A stretch of 64,000 bases of DNA from Streptomyces smaragdinus (GCF_009604385.1 NZ_WEGJ01000013.1:97566-161565); one strand, 5' to 3'; shown: positions 26,539 through 35,277, counted from the stretch's first letter. The notes: generated from the letters alone by a model not told the origin. Made by a program: numbers and translations.

Positions 26539-27444
26539 ATGCACGGCCCGCACGACAACGACGCACCCGACACCCTCGACGACGCGGTACGGGACTTCAT
26601 GGCCGTCCGCCGGCGCCTCTTCGGCGTCGCGTACCGCATCCTGGGCAGCGCCGCGGAGGCCGAGGACGTCGTCCAGGACGCCTGGCTGCGCTGGCAGGCC
26701 ACCGACCGCACGGTGGTCAAGGACCCGACGGCGTTCCTCATCACGGTGACCGCGCGGCTGGCCGTCAACGTCGCGAAGTCCGCCCGCGTCCGGCGCGAGA
26801 CGTATCCCGGCCCCTGGCTGCCCGAGCCCGTCGACACCACCGCCGACCCGCAGCTGGGCGCCGAGCGGGGCGGCGCGCTGGACCTCGCGGTGCTGCTCCT
26901 GCTGGAGAAGCTGAATCCGCTGGAGCGGGCCGCGTACGTACTGCGCGAGGCCTTCGACTACCCGTACGCGCAGATCGCCGCGATGCTCGAGTCGAAGGAG
27001 GCGACCGTACGGCAGTACGTCAGCCGCGCCCGCCGGCATCTGGCGGGCGAACGCCGCGAGAGCGTCGGCGCAAAGGCGCACAAGCGGCTGATGGAGGTCT
27101 TCCTGAAGGCCGCGCAGACCGGCGACCTGAAGGGCCTGGAGGAGGTTCTGACGGACGACGTCGTCAGCTACTCCGACGGCGGCGGCATCCGCAACGCGTC
27201 GCGGATCCCGGTCGCCGGACGGACCCGCGTCGCCCGCTACCTCGCCGCGTTCGCCCCGCGCTTCTGGCCGGAGGCCGAGGTGCGCTGGGTCGAGGCCAAC
27301 GGCAGCCCCGGCGTGCTGGTCTCGCACGCCGGCGAGGCCGTGGCGCTGCTGCTCACGGACGTGTCGGAGCGCGGCGTCGAGCGGATCATGTGGGTCATGA
27401 ACCCGGAAAAGCTCGACCCGTACGTGGCCTCCCTGGGGAACTGA
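26539..27444 (+). CDS. ECF41 RNA polymerase sigma factor with SnoaL-like C-terminal extension
   Basis: 301-aa sigma-70 family factor (often annotated SigJ). Region 2 is at about 20-85 (FGVAYRILGSAAEAEDVVQDAWLRWQ). The group-specific linker WLPEP is at 93-97. Region 4 is at about 118-170 (ERAAYVLREAFDYPYAQIAAML, KEATVRQYVSRARRHL). The SnoaL-like extension (about 180-295) has the ECF41 motifs DGGG (213-216) and NPEKL (288-292); in studied members it tunes activity in place of a separate anti-sigma. It sits 64 bp after aceE and before the ferredoxin gene, in the midst of six matching promoters. A weak match, GGGCAAA-N15-CGGTC (26494-26520), precedes it, so autoregulation is possible but unproven. 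Confidence 0.95.
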   Translation: MHGPHDNDAPDTLDDAVRDFMAVRRRLFGVAYRILGSAAEAEDVVQDAWLRWQATDRTVVKDPTAFLITVTARLAVNVAKSARVRRETYPGPWLPEPVDTTADPQLGAERGGALDLAVLLLLEKLNPLERAAYVLREAFDYPYAQIAAMLESKEATVRQYVSRARRHLAGERRESVGAKAHKRLMEVFLKAAQTGDLKGLEEVLTDDVVSYSDGGGIRNASRIPVAGRTRVARYLAAFAPRFWPEAEVRWVEANGSPGVLVSHAGEAVALLLTDVSERGVERIMWVMNPEKLDPYVASLGN

Positions 27445-27475
27445 ACGGGGCCGGCGGAGTCCCCAGGGAGGCCGG

Positions 27476-27853
27476 TCAGGGGGCGGGGAACCAGACGTCC
27501 ACGATCGCCGGGTCCTCCTTGCCGATCCCGAAGAGGGAGATCTCCTTCTTGTGCGCGCTCTGCGGGGGCAGCGCCGCGACCACCGGATGATCGCCGCCGG
27601 TGAGCGCCGGCCCGCCCCCGCCGGGGAAGAACTCGGCGTTCACCGCCGTCCAGTGCGCGTACTCCGCGGGCACGTCCGCCTCGTAGAAGATCGCCTCCAC
27701 CGGGCACACCGGCTCGCACGCGTGACAGTCCACGCACGCCACCGGGTCGATGTAGAGCGTCCGGCCGCCGGCCACGATGCAGTCCACGGGGCACTCGGCC
27801 ACACAGGCCAGGTCCATCACGTCGACGCAGGGCTGGGCAATGACGTACGTCAT
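27476..27853 (-). CDS. fdxA: 7Fe-type ferredoxin (FdxA-like)
   Basis: 125-aa low-potential electron carrier. The first cluster region is C9-C17-C21-C25 (PCVDVMDLACVAECPVDC) and the second is CVDCHACEPVCP (C40, C43, C46, C50), as in actinobacterial FdxA with a 3Fe-4S and a 4Fe-4S cluster. His45 replaces the usual Gly between the second and third cysteines of the second motif. The tail after residue 65 is somewhat longer than in common FdxA and ends in KEISLFGIGKEDPAIVDVWFPAP. GAGGAG precedes the ATG. It is transcribed divergently from the flavoprotein gene, each with its own TGTCACA-type promoter, so the two may be redox partners. Confidence 0.92.
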   Translation of the reverse strand: MTYVIAQPCVDVMDLACVAECPVDCIVAGGRTLYIDPVACVDCHACEPVCPVEAIFYEADVPAEYAHWTAVNAEFFPGGGGPALTGGDHPVVAALPPQSAHKKEISLFGIGKEDPAIVDVWFPAP

Positions 27854-27893
27854 CTTCTCCTCTTCCGGGTCATGAGCGGCCGGTACGAGGGAT

Positions 27894-27920
27894 GACCGGA
27901 CGGCGGCCCGGGATGTGACA
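27894..27920 (-). promoter_or_regulatory. ECF41-type promoter before the ferredoxin gene
   Basis: On the minus strand TGTCACA (27920-27914), 15 bp, CGGTC (27898-27894). It ends 40 bp upstream of the ferredoxin ATG and is back-to-back with the promoter at 27940-27966, the two -35 elements being 19 bp apart. Confidence 0.8.
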
Positions 27921-27939
27921 CCCGCGACAGTCCGGCCCG

Positions 27940-27966
27940 TGTCACAGGGCCCGGACCTGCCCGGTC
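27940..27966 (+). promoter_or_regulatory. ECF41-type promoter before the flavoprotein gene
   Basis: TGTCACA (27940-27946), 15 bp, CGGTC (27962-27966), then CTAT. It ends 34 bp before the GTG at 28001. Confidence 0.8.
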
Positions 27967-28000
27967 CTATCGGTGAAATCCTTTGTGATCGGAGTGGACC

Positions 28001-29734
28001 GTGACTGTCACCGAACAACGACTTTCCACCATGGTGCTGGTGATCGGTACGGGCGGAGCGGGTCTGCGCGCCGCGATCGAGCTGGCCGAGGCCGGGATCG
28101 ACGTCCTCGCGGTCGGGAAGCGTCCCAAGGACGACGCGCACACCGCGCTTGCCGCCGGCGGCATCAACGCGGCCCTGGCCACCATGGACCCGGAGGACTC
28201 CTGGCAGCAGCACGCGGCGGACACCCTGAAGGAGAGCTATCTGCTCGCCGACCCGCGCACCGTCGAGGTCGTGACCCGGGGCGCCGCCCGCGGCATCGAC
28301 GACCTGGAGCGCTACGGCATGGCCTTCGCGCGCGAGCAGGACGGCCGGATCTCGCAGCGCTTCTTCGGCGCCCACAAGTTCCGCCGCACCGCCTTCGCCG
28401 GCGACTACACCGGGCTGGAGATCCAGCGCACGCTGGTCCGCCGGGCGGAGCAGCTGGACATCCCCGTGCTGGACGGCGTGTACATCACCCGGCTGCTGGT
28501 CAACGACGACGGAGCGGTGTTCGGCGCCTACGGCTTCGGGCTCACCGACGGCCGGCGCTATCTGATCCACGCCGACGCCGTCATCCTGGCGGCCGGCGGG
28601 CACACCCGGATCTGGCGGCGCACGTCCTCGCGGCGCGACGAGAACACCGGCGACTCCTTCCGCCTCGCGGTGGACGCCGGGGCGCGGCTGCGCGACCCCG
28701 AGCTGGTCCAGTTCCACCCGTCCGGGATCATCGAGCCGGAGAGCGCGGCCGGCACCCTGGTCAGCGAGGCGGCCCGGGGCGAGGGCGGCATCCTGCGCAA
28801 CGCGCTGGGGGAGCGGTACATGTCCCGCTACGACCCCGAGCGGATGGAGCTGTCCACCCGCGACCGCGTCGCGCTGGCCTCGTACACGGAGATCAAGGAG
28901 GGCCGCGGCACCCCCAACGGCGGTGTGTGGCTGGACGTCTCCCATCTGCCCCGGCAGACGATCATGTCGCGGCTGCCGCGCGTCTACCAGACGCTGCTGG
29001 AGCTGCAGATGCTCGACATCACCCGGGAGCCGATCGAGATCGCCCCGACCGCGCACTACTCGATGGGCGGCGTCCGGACCAGCCCCGAGGACCACAGCAC
29101 CGACGTCAAGGGCCTGTACGCCATCGGCGAGGCGTCCAGCGGACTGCACGGCGCCAACCGGCTCGGCGGCAACAGCCTCATCGAGCTGCTGGTGTTCGGC
29201 CGGCTCACCGGACAGGCGGCAGCCGCGTACTCCCGCTCGCTGACCTCGCACACCCGCTCGGCGGCGGCCGAGGCGTCCGCCCGCGCCGAGATCGACGACC
29301 TGCTGAAGGCCGACGGTCCGGAGAACGTACGGGCCCTGCAGCGCGCCATCCGCAACACCATGACCGAGCACGCCGGCGTCGTCCGCGACGAGACGGGCCT
29401 GCGGGCCGGGCTGGCGGAACTCACGGCGATCGAGAAGCGGATGGAGGACGTCGGCGTCCACCCGGACATCGCCGGCTACCAGGACCTCGCCCACGCCTTC
29501 GACCTGAAGTCCGCCGCCCTGTCGGCGCGCGCCACGCTGGAGGCCGCGCTGGAGCGCCGGGAGAGCCGCGGCGCCCACAACCGCAGCGACTTCCCCGAGC
29601 AGGACCCGGAGCTGACGGTGAACCTCGTCTGGTCGCCGTCCACCGGTGTCACCCGGGAGAGCATTCCGGAGATTCCCCGGGAGATCGCCTCCCTCATGGA
29701 GGACGTCTCGACCGACGGAAAGCTCGTCGAATAA
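28001..29734 (+). CDS. Stand-alone SdhA/FrdA/NadB-family flavoprotein
   Basis: 577-aa FAD-dependent dehydrogenase or reductase of the succinate dehydrogenase/fumarate reductase/L-aspartate oxidase superfamily. The FAD dinucleotide fold is GTGGAGLRAAIELAEAG (16-32). H47 in DDAHTALAAGGI sits where SdhA carries covalent FAD. Substrate-site motifs are QFHPSG, EAARGEGGILRNALGERYM, TAHYSMGGV and NRLGGNSL. No iron-sulfur or membrane subunit is adjacent. The only nearby redox partner is the divergent ferredoxin under a matching promoter, so a soluble ferredoxin-linked reaction (for example fumarate reduction) is a reasonable inference; L-aspartate oxidase is the alternative. GGAG precedes the GTG start. 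It is distinct from the true sdhA at 39138. Confidence 0.88.
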   Translation: MTVTEQRLSTMVLVIGTGGAGLRAAIELAEAGIDVLAVGKRPKDDAHTALAAGGINAALATMDPEDSWQQHAADTLKESYLLADPRTVEVVTRGAARGIDDLERYGMAFAREQDGRISQRFFGAHKFRRTAFAGDYTGLEIQRTLVRRAEQLDIPVLDGVYITRLLVNDDGAVFGAYGFGLTDGRRYLIHADAVILAAGGHTRIWRRTSSRRDENTGDSFRLAVDAGARLRDPELVQFHPSGIIEPESAAGTLVSEAARGEGGILRNALGERYMSRYDPERMELSTRDRVALASYTEIKEGRGTPNGGVWLDVSHLPRQTIMSRLPRVYQTLLELQMLDITREPIEIAPTAHYSMGGVRTSPEDHSTDVKGLYAIGEASSGLHGANRLGGNSLIELLVFGRLTGQAAAAYSRSLTSHTRSAAAEASARAEIDDLLKADGPENVRALQRAIRNTMTEHAGVVRDETGLRAGLAELTAIEKRMEDVGVHPDIAGYQDLAHAFDLKSAALSARATLEAALERRESRGAHNRSDFPEQDPELTVNLVWSPSTGVTRESIPEIPREIASLMEDVSTDGKLVE

Positions 29735-29760
29735 CCCGTCCGGGGATTTCCCCGCACCGC

Positions 29761-29787
29761 TGTCACAACCAGCACAGCTGTTCGGTC
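29761..29787 (+). promoter_or_regulatory. ECF41-type promoter before the second NmrA-like gene
   Basis: TGTCACA (29761-29767), 15 bp, CGGTC (29783-29787), then AGTA. It ends 94 bp upstream of the ATG at 29882. Confidence 0.78.
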
Positions 29788-29881
29788 AGTACTGGTACAG
29801 AACGAAAACCACCGGACGCCGGTGGACGGCAATTGAGGGGCCGTCCACCGGTCCGGAATTGAATTTCCGAGAGGAACCCCC

Positions 29882-30631
29882 ATGAAGGTCGTAGTGATCG
29901 GTGGCACCGGGCTCATCGGCTCGAAGGTCGTCGCCAGGCTCGGTGAGCACGGGCACGAGGCGGTCGCGGCCTCTCCCGACACGGGTGTCGACACGCTGAC
30001 GGGCCAGGGGGTCGCCGAGACCCTGGAGGGCGCGGACGTCGTCGTCGACGTGTGCAACTCGCCCTCGTTTGAGGACGAGGCCGTGATGAACTTCTTCCGC
30101 ACCTCGACGACGAACCTGCTGGAGGCGGAGGCGAAGGCCGGCGTCAAGCACCATGTCGCGCTGTCGGTCGTCGGCACCGAGCGGCTGCAGGGCAGCGGGT
30201 ACTTCCGGGCCAAGCAGGTCCAGGAGGATCTGATCAAGGACTCCGGTATCCCCTACTCCATCGTCCACGCCACCCAGTTCTTCGAGTTCATGAAGAGCAT
30301 CGCCGCTGCCGCCACCGACGGCGACACGGTGAAGCTGGCGCCCGTGCAGTTCCGTCCCGTCGCGTCGGACGACGTAGCCGCCACCGTCGGCCGCACCGCG
30401 GTCGGCACCCCGGTGAACGGTGTCGTCGAGGTCGCCGGGCCCGACGAGTTCCAGCTCGACGAGCTGATCCGCAAGGGCCTCAAGGCCAAGAACGACCCCC
30501 GCACCGTCGTCACCGACGAGCACGCCCCGTACTTCGGCACGGAACTGCAGAAGACGACGCTGCTGCCGGGTCCGGACGCGAACATCTCCGACATCCATTT
30601 CGCGGACTGGCTGGCCCAGCAGACCAAGTGA
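29882..30631 (+). CDS. NmrA-like NAD(P)-binding oxidoreductase, paralogue of the 23025 gene
   Basis: 249-aa atypical SDR with MKVVVIGGTGLIGSKVVARL (GxxGxxG at 7-13), KHHVALSVVGTERLQGSGYFRAKQVQEDLIKDSGIPYSIVHATQFFEF and REVAGPDEF-like VEVAGPDEFQLDELI. It matches the protein at 23025 along its length (for example VVVDVCNSP/VVVDATDS, FFRTSTTNLLEAEAKAGVKHHV/FFRRATANLLASGAAAGVAHHV), so the two are paralogues sharing one promoter class. The ribosome-binding site is GAGAGGAA. A strong hairpin ends the unit. Substrate unknown. Confidence 0.9.
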   Translation: MKVVVIGGTGLIGSKVVARLGEHGHEAVAASPDTGVDTLTGQGVAETLEGADVVVDVCNSPSFEDEAVMNFFRTSTTNLLEAEAKAGVKHHVALSVVGTERLQGSGYFRAKQVQEDLIKDSGIPYSIVHATQFFEFMKSIAAAATDGDTVKLAPVQFRPVASDDVAATVGRTAVGTPVNGVVEVAGPDEFQLDELIRKGLKAKNDPRTVVTDEHAPYFGTELQKTTLLPGPDANISDIHFADWLAQQTK

Positions 30632-30639
30632 GGCTAATT

Positions 30640-30671
30640 CAATGGCCCCCGCCTGCGTGCGGGGGCCATTG
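30640..30671 (+). terminator. Hairpin terminator after the second NmrA-like gene
   Basis: CAATGGCCCCCGC stem (13 bp, perfect) with 6-nt loop, 9 bp after the stop. It separates the NmrA-like gene from the YceI-like gene. Confidence 0.85.
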
Positions 30672-30708
30672 GCGTATCCATTTCCGGTGAACGGAAGGAA
30701 CGGGCCGA

Positions 30709-31215
30709 ATGTTCGATGACCAGCTCGTCGAATTCCCGAAGGACCCGCCCTCGCATTGGCCGGCCGGGCTGTACGCCGTCGACCCGTCCCGTACCACCAT
30801 CGCGTTCACCTTCCGGTACGGAATGGTCGCGCGCGTCCGCGGGAGATTCACCGCGTTCGAGGGGCTGCTGCGGCTCGGCCCGGCCGGACCGGCGGGCTTC
30901 GAGGCGCATCTGAGCGTCCAGACCGGCAGCGTCGAGACGGGGCAGCAGGCGGGCGACGCGCTTCTCGCGGGCCCCGAGCGGCTCGACGCCGTCCGCTACC
31001 CGCTGATGAGCTTCCGCTCCACCGGGACCAGCGACGCCGACGGCGACCAGTTCCTGCTGGCGGGCCTGCTGCGGATCAAGGACCGGGAACTGCCCCTGGA
31101 GCTGGGCCTGGAGTACTGCGGCGCCGGCCCGGCGGGCGTCCGGTTCGAGGGCGGCGTGGCGCTGGGTCGCGGCAGCGTGGACCTCGACATCGCCGCCGTG
31201 CGGCTGGACGCGTAG
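30709..31215 (+). CDS. YceI-family lipid/isoprenoid-binding-like protein
   Basis: 168-aa protein of the YceI-like lipocalin-fold family (PAGLYAVDPSRTTIAFTFRYGMVARVRGRFTAFEGLLRL, and YPLMSFRSTG, FLLAGLLRIKDRELPLELGLEYCG). E. coli YceI is a periplasmic polyisoprenoid-binding protein. This one has no signal peptide, like many actinobacterial members. AAGGAA precedes the ATG. It has no TGTCACA-type promoter and is isolated by a terminator on each side; the gap between hairpin and start is only 37 bp, so it depends on readthrough or a promoter overlapping the hairpin. Confidence 0.88.
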   Translation: MFDDQLVEFPKDPPSHWPAGLYAVDPSRTTIAFTFRYGMVARVRGRFTAFEGLLRLGPAGPAGFEAHLSVQTGSVETGQQAGDALLAGPERLDAVRYPLMSFRSTGTSDADGDQFLLAGLLRIKDRELPLELGLEYCGAGPAGVRFEGGVALGRGSVDLDIAAVRLDA

Positions 31216-31222
31216 CGCAGCG

Positions 31223-31253
31223 AGGAGCCCGGCCGCGATGCGGCCGGGCTCCT
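31223..31253. terminator. Bidirectional hairpin between YceI-like and convergent membrane gene
   Basis: Perfect 14-bp stem AGGAGCCCGGCCGC with 3-nt loop, between convergent stops at 31215 and 31273. Confidence 0.85.
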
Positions 31254-31272
31254 TCGCGTCTCCCGCGGCCGG

Positions 31273-31548
31273 TCAGTCCCGGTCGGCGTCCCCGGGCGCC
31301 GGGGCCCGCCCGAGCGGGCGCAGATACGCCCACAGGGCGAACAGCGCCGCGGCGGCGATCATGCCGAGGCCGGCCCACAGATTGGCGTTCACGTCACCGG
31401 TCTTGACGCGGTCCGCGGCCGAGTCGGAGACCAGGCCCATGACGGTCAGCACGATGCCGTAGCACCCGATCAGCCCGGCGATGACGCTGCGGATGTCCAG
31501 GGCGCCGGCGTGGTGCCGGGCGGGGGCGGCGGACTGCTCGTCGTTCAT
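31273..31548 (-). CDS. Small two-helix membrane protein downstream of the SSS transporter
   Basis: 91-aa protein with two predicted membrane segments (about 21-41, VIAGLIGCYGIVLTVMGLV, and 57-77, LWAGLGMIAAAALFALWAYL) and charged termini. I do not recognise a family. It starts 31 bp after the symporter stop on the same strand with AAAGGAA upstream, so it is in the same operon. Some SSS transporters have a small membrane partner (YjcH with ActP), but there is no sequence similarity that I can claim. Confidence 0.7.
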   Translation of the reverse strand: MNDEQSAAPARHHAGALDIRSVIAGLIGCYGIVLTVMGLVSDSAADRVKTGDVNANLWAGLGMIAAAALFALWAYLRPLGRAPAPGDADRD

Positions 31549-31579
31549 GTACGGGTTCCTTTCGAAGGACGGGCGGCGG

Positions 31580-33247
31580 TCAGTGGAAGACCGCGTTGAG
31601 GGCGATCACGAGCACCAGGGACACCCCGGCGAGCTTCACCGGCGCCCGGTACCAGGGCAGCCGCCCGGCCGCCGGATCGGCGGCCCGCTTCCCGGGCGTG
31701 CGGGTGTACACGAACCCGGCCAGCTCGGCCGCGGGCTTGGGCCTGGTGGCCAGGCTGACCGCGACGCTCACCACGATGTCCGTCACGAACGCCACGCCCG
31801 CGGACACGAACGCCGCGCCCTGTCCGGGCAGCGAGATGACGTCCGTCTCGTTCAGCAGCCACACGGTGACCGCGCCCAGCGTCCCGGACACCAGACCCGT
31901 CCAGCCGGCGGTCGCCGTCATCCGCTTCCAGAAGATGCCGAGGATGAAGGTGGCGAACAGCGGCGCGTTGAAGAACCCGAACAGGGTCTGCAGATACGTC
32001 ATCAGGTTGCCGTAGTTCGACGCGATGAACGCCGTCCCGATCGCCAGCACCGTCGCGCCGACGGTGGCCCAGCGGCCGACCTTCAGGTAGTACGCGTCGG
32101 GGCGGTCCTTGCGTACGTACTGCTGCCACAGGTCGTAGCTGAAGACGGTGTTGAACGCGGAGATGTTGGCCGCCATCCCCGCCATGAACGCGGCGAGCAG
32201 CCCGGTCAGCGCCAGCCCCAGCAGACCGGTGGGCAGCACGTCGCGGATGAGCAGCAGGATCGAGTCGTTGTACGTGACCCCGGAGCCGTCCTTGCCGCTC
32301 TTGAGCCGTACCACCTCGGGCACCAGCACGCCCGCGATCATCCCGGGGACGACCACGAGGAACGGGATGAACATCTTCGGGAAGGTGGCGATGATCGGCG
32401 CGCTGCGCGCCGCCCGCAGCGAGTCGGTGGCCATCGCCCGCTGGACCTCGACGAAGTTGGTCGTCCAGTAGCCAAAGGAGAGCACGAAGCCCAGCCCGAA
32501 CACGATGCCCAGCACGGACACCGCCGAGTTGCTGAACCCGGCCAGCTCGGTGCCCGGCCAGGACGACAGATGCTCGCCGTCGCCCCCCGCCCGCATCTTG
32601 TCGACCAGCCCGTCGACGCCGCCGACGCGGTGCAGGCCGATCAGCGTCAGCGGCAGCAGCGCGGCGACGATGACGAAGAACTGCAGGACCTCGTTGTAGA
32701 TGGCCGCGGACAGCCCGCCCAGCGTGATGTAGCTCAGCACGATCGCGGCGGCCAGCAGCAGCGCCACCCACAGGGGCCAGCCGAGCAGCCCGTTGACCAC
32801 GGTGGCCAGCAGGAACAGGTTGATGCCCGCGATGAGCACCTGGGCCAGGGCGAAGGTGATCGCGTTGACCAGATGGGCGCCGGGACCGAAGCGCTTGCGC
32901 ATGAACTCCGGGACGCTGCGCACCTTGGAGCCGTAGTAGAACGGCATCATCACGACGCCGAGGAACAGCATCGCGGGGATCGCGCCGATCCAGTAGTAGT
33001 GCATGGTCGGCATGCCGTACTCGGCGCCGTTGGCCGACATGCCGATGACCTCGACGGCGCCGAGGTTGGCGGATATGAAGGCCAGCCCGGTGATCCAGGC
33101 GGGCAGCGAGCGGCCCGACAGCAGGAAGTCCAGACTGCTCGACACACGCCGGCGCGCGGCCACCCCGACCAGCAGGACGACCGCGAAATAGACCAGGATC
33201 AGGGAGTAGTCGACGAATTCGGCGCCGATCCTCAGGGGATCGTCCAC
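31580..33247 (-). CDS. Sodium:solute symporter (SSS family)
   Basis: 555-aa transporter with about 13-14 membrane helices, coupling Na+ entry to uptake of an organic solute. The N-terminal DYSLILVYFAVVLLVGVAARRRVSSSLDFLLSGRSLPAWITGLAFISANLGAVEVIGMSANGAEYG region is typical SSS/SGLT sequence, including the sodium-site helix. The GTG start is behind GGAAAGG. It is downstream of two hydrolase genes on the same strand (125-bp gap) and may belong to the unit driven by the promoter at 35278-35304. The substrate (sugar, monocarboxylate or other) cannot be told from sequence. Confidence 0.9.
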   Translation of the reverse strand: MDDPLRIGAEFVDYSLILVYFAVVLLVGVAARRRVSSSLDFLLSGRSLPAWITGLAFISANLGAVEVIGMSANGAEYGMPTMHYYWIGAIPAMLFLGVVMMPFYYGSKVRSVPEFMRKRFGPGAHLVNAITFALAQVLIAGINLFLLATVVNGLLGWPLWVALLLAAAIVLSYITLGGLSAAIYNEVLQFFVIVAALLPLTLIGLHRVGGVDGLVDKMRAGGDGEHLSSWPGTELAGFSNSAVSVLGIVFGLGFVLSFGYWTTNFVEVQRAMATDSLRAARSAPIIATFPKMFIPFLVVVPGMIAGVLVPEVVRLKSGKDGSGVTYNDSILLLIRDVLPTGLLGLALTGLLAAFMAGMAANISAFNTVFSYDLWQQYVRKDRPDAYYLKVGRWATVGATVLAIGTAFIASNYGNLMTYLQTLFGFFNAPLFATFILGIFWKRMTATAGWTGLVSGTLGAVTVWLLNETDVISLPGQGAAFVSAGVAFVTDIVVSVAVSLATRPKPAAELAGFVYTRTPGKRAADPAAGRLPWYRAPVKLAGVSLVLVIALNAVFH

Positions 33248-33372
33248 AGGTGTTCATCCTTTCCGGCCGGGCGCGCCCGGCGTGTACGGGGGGAAGACCG
33301 AGCCGTGGGCCCTGCTGGTGGCAGGGCGGCAGGACCCACGGAGTCAGGTGGCCTCCCTGCGGAGGCCGCGGG

Positions 33373-34215
33373 TCAGCGGACGGTGCGCGCCGCCGAGCGG
33401 ATGAGGTCGGCGACGGCGTCCGGACGGGACACGCTCACCGCGTGCGAAGCACGCACCTCCACGGTGTGCGCCTTCGCGCGCTCCGCCATGAAGCGCTGCG
33501 TCTGTGCGGGGATGTTCTGGTCCTCGGAGGCCACCAGCACCCAGGACGGAATGGTCTTCCAGGCGGGTTCACCGGCACCCTCCTCCAGGGCCGCCCCGAT
33601 GACGGGCCGCTGGGTCGCGGCCATCAGGTCGGTGGTGTTCTCGGACACGTCCGCGGCGAACTGCCGGTGGAACTTGGCCCGGTCGATGTACAGGTCGGCG
33701 CCCGCCGAGCCGTCCGGCAGCGTCACCGGAACGGGGACCAGCGCCTCGCCCAGGGTGCTGCCGGGAAACTTGGCCGCCAGCACGGCCGCGCTCTCCCCCT
33801 TCTCCGGCAGGAACGCGGCGACGAAGACCAGCGCCTCCACCTTGTCCGACCCCTGGGCCGCGGTGCTGATCACCGATCCGCCGTAGGAGTGCCCGACGAG
33901 GACCACCGGGCCGTCGATCGTGGCCAGGAGCTCCTTCAGATACGCGGAGTCACTGCTGAGCCCCCGCAGCGGGTTCGCGACGGCGACCACCGGATAGCCG
34001 TCGCCCCGCAGCTTCTTGACGACGCCGTTCCAGCTGCTGGAGTCGGCGAACGCGCCGTGCACCAGCACGACGGTCGGCTTGCGGTCGGTGCCGGCGCCCT
34101 TCTTTCCGGCGCTCGCCGGCGCGATCGACGCGGCGAGCAGGGCGGTGGCGACCGTGGCGGTGGCCATCAGGGTGAGGGGAATGCGGATGCGCTGGGCGAG
34201 GGAATGACGGGTCAT
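33373..34215 (-). CDS. Secreted alpha/beta hydrolase
   Basis: 280-aa hydrolase with a signal peptide (about 1-36, ending ASIAPASAG) and the EstC/RHA1-like hydrolase pattern VVLVHGAFADSSSWNGVV (about 49-66). The nucleophile motif is GHSYGG (about 103-108). The acid is probably in SEDQNIP and the histidine in RASHAVSVSRPD. It acts outside the membrane; the ester or lactone substrate is unknown. It begins 67 bp after the HSL-type hydrolase gene and is followed by the SSS transporter, so the three could form a scavenging unit: cleave outside, import the product. Confidence 0.88.
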   Translation of the reverse strand: MTRHSLAQRIRIPLTLMATATVATALLAASIAPASAGKKGAGTDRKPTVVLVHGAFADSSSWNGVVKKLRGDGYPVVAVANPLRGLSSDSAYLKELLATIDGPVVLVGHSYGGSVISTAAQGSDKVEALVFVAAFLPEKGESAAVLAAKFPGSTLGEALVPVPVTLPDGSAGADLYIDRAKFHRQFAADVSENTTDLMAATQRPVIGAALEEGAGEPAWKTIPSWVLVASEDQNIPAQTQRFMAERAKAHTVEVRASHAVSVSRPDAVADLIRSAARTVR

Positions 34216-34282
34216 GACAGGTCTGCCCTTCGTTCGAGGAATCCGTTCGGGGAGGTGCTGAGCAGGAGAAGGGGGCGCGGCG

Positions 34283-35230
34283 TCAGCCGTGCAGGGCCTC
34301 GCGCAGGGAGCGGACCGCCTGCCCCACCGCCGCGGTCGTGGCCCGGGTGGAGGCCAGGGGGTTCAGCATCATGAAGTCGTGGATGGTGCCGTTGAACCGG
34401 ATGCTCGTGGTGGTGACCCCGGCCTGCAGCAGCTTGCGGGCGTACGCCTCGCCCTCGTCACGCAGCACGTCGTACGCGTCGACGAGAACGAGCGCCGGCG
34501 GCAGCCCCGCGAGCTCCTCCAGGCTCGCCCGCAGCGGGGAGGCGGTGATCTCCGCGCGCTGGGCGGCGTCCGGGGCGTACGAGTCCCAGAACCAGGCCAT
34601 GCCCGCCGCCGTCAGATGCACCCCGTTCGCGAACTCCCGGTAGCTGTCGGTGTCCTGCGCGGCGTCCGTGACCGGGTAGTACATCGACTGCTGGACGAAC
34701 GAGACGTCCCCCCGCCGCTTCGCCATGATGGCCAGGGCCGCCGTCATGTTGCCGCCGACGGAATCGCCTGCCACCGCGAGGCGGGACGCGTCCAGCCCCT
34801 CCTCGGCACCCTTGGCCGTGATCCACCGGGCGGTCGCGTAGCCCTGCTCGATCGCCACCGGGTAGCGGGCCTCCGGGGACCGGTCGTACTCGACGAACAC
34901 CACGGCGACGTCCGCCCCGACGGCCAGCTCCCGCACCAGACGGTCGTGCGTGCCGGCGTTGCCGAGCACCCAGCCGCCGCCGTGCATGTAGAGGACGGCG
35001 GGCAGCGGGCCGGTGGCACCGGCGGGCTTGACGATCCGTACCGGTACGTCGCCCACCTCGGCCGGCACCGTGATCCACTTCTCCGTCACGTCCGGCTTCG
35101 CGACCGGGCCGGCCTGCACGTCGTCCAGGGCCTTGCGGGCGCCCTCGACGCCGAGCTCGTGCAGCAGCGGCGGCTGCGCGGCGGCCTCGGCGAAGGCCTG
35201 TGCGGCGGGTTCCAGAACGGGCTTGCTCAT
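34283..35230 (-). CDS. HSL-family (GDXGG) alpha/beta hydrolase
   Basis: 315-aa cytoplasmic esterase/lipase of the hormone-sensitive-lipase group. The oxyanion motif HGGGW is at 83-87 and the nucleophile motif GDSVGG at 155-160 (S157). The acid lies in VLVDAYDVLRDEG and the histidine in NGTIHDF. The ATG at 35230 follows AAGGAG and is 48 bp from a TGTCACA-type promoter. Upstream in-frame sequence overlaps that promoter and was rejected. It is the first gene of a probable four-gene unit running to 31273. Confidence 0.9.
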   Translation of the reverse strand: MSKPVLEPAAQAFAEAAAQPPLLHELGVEGARKALDDVQAGPVAKPDVTEKWITVPAEVGDVPVRIVKPAGATGPLPAVLYMHGGGWVLGNAGTHDRLVRELAVGADVAVVFVEYDRSPEARYPVAIEQGYATARWITAKGAEEGLDASRLAVAGDSVGGNMTAALAIMAKRRGDVSFVQQSMYYPVTDAAQDTDSYREFANGVHLTAAGMAWFWDSYAPDAAQRAEITASPLRASLEELAGLPPALVLVDAYDVLRDEGEAYARKLLQAGVTTTSIRFNGTIHDFMMLNPLASTRATTAAVGQAVRSLREALHG

Positions 35231-35277
35231 GGTCTGTGCTCCTTGGCTACGCAGGTGGTGCCTGCTCTCACTGAGTT

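Noticed and set aside
22959..26840. 1293-codon open frame antisense to the NmrA-like gene and aceE
   Set aside because: Arg/Val/Gly-rich shadow frame produced by high third-position GC; no domain recognised and no ribosome-binding site, whereas the sense frames carry clear motifs.
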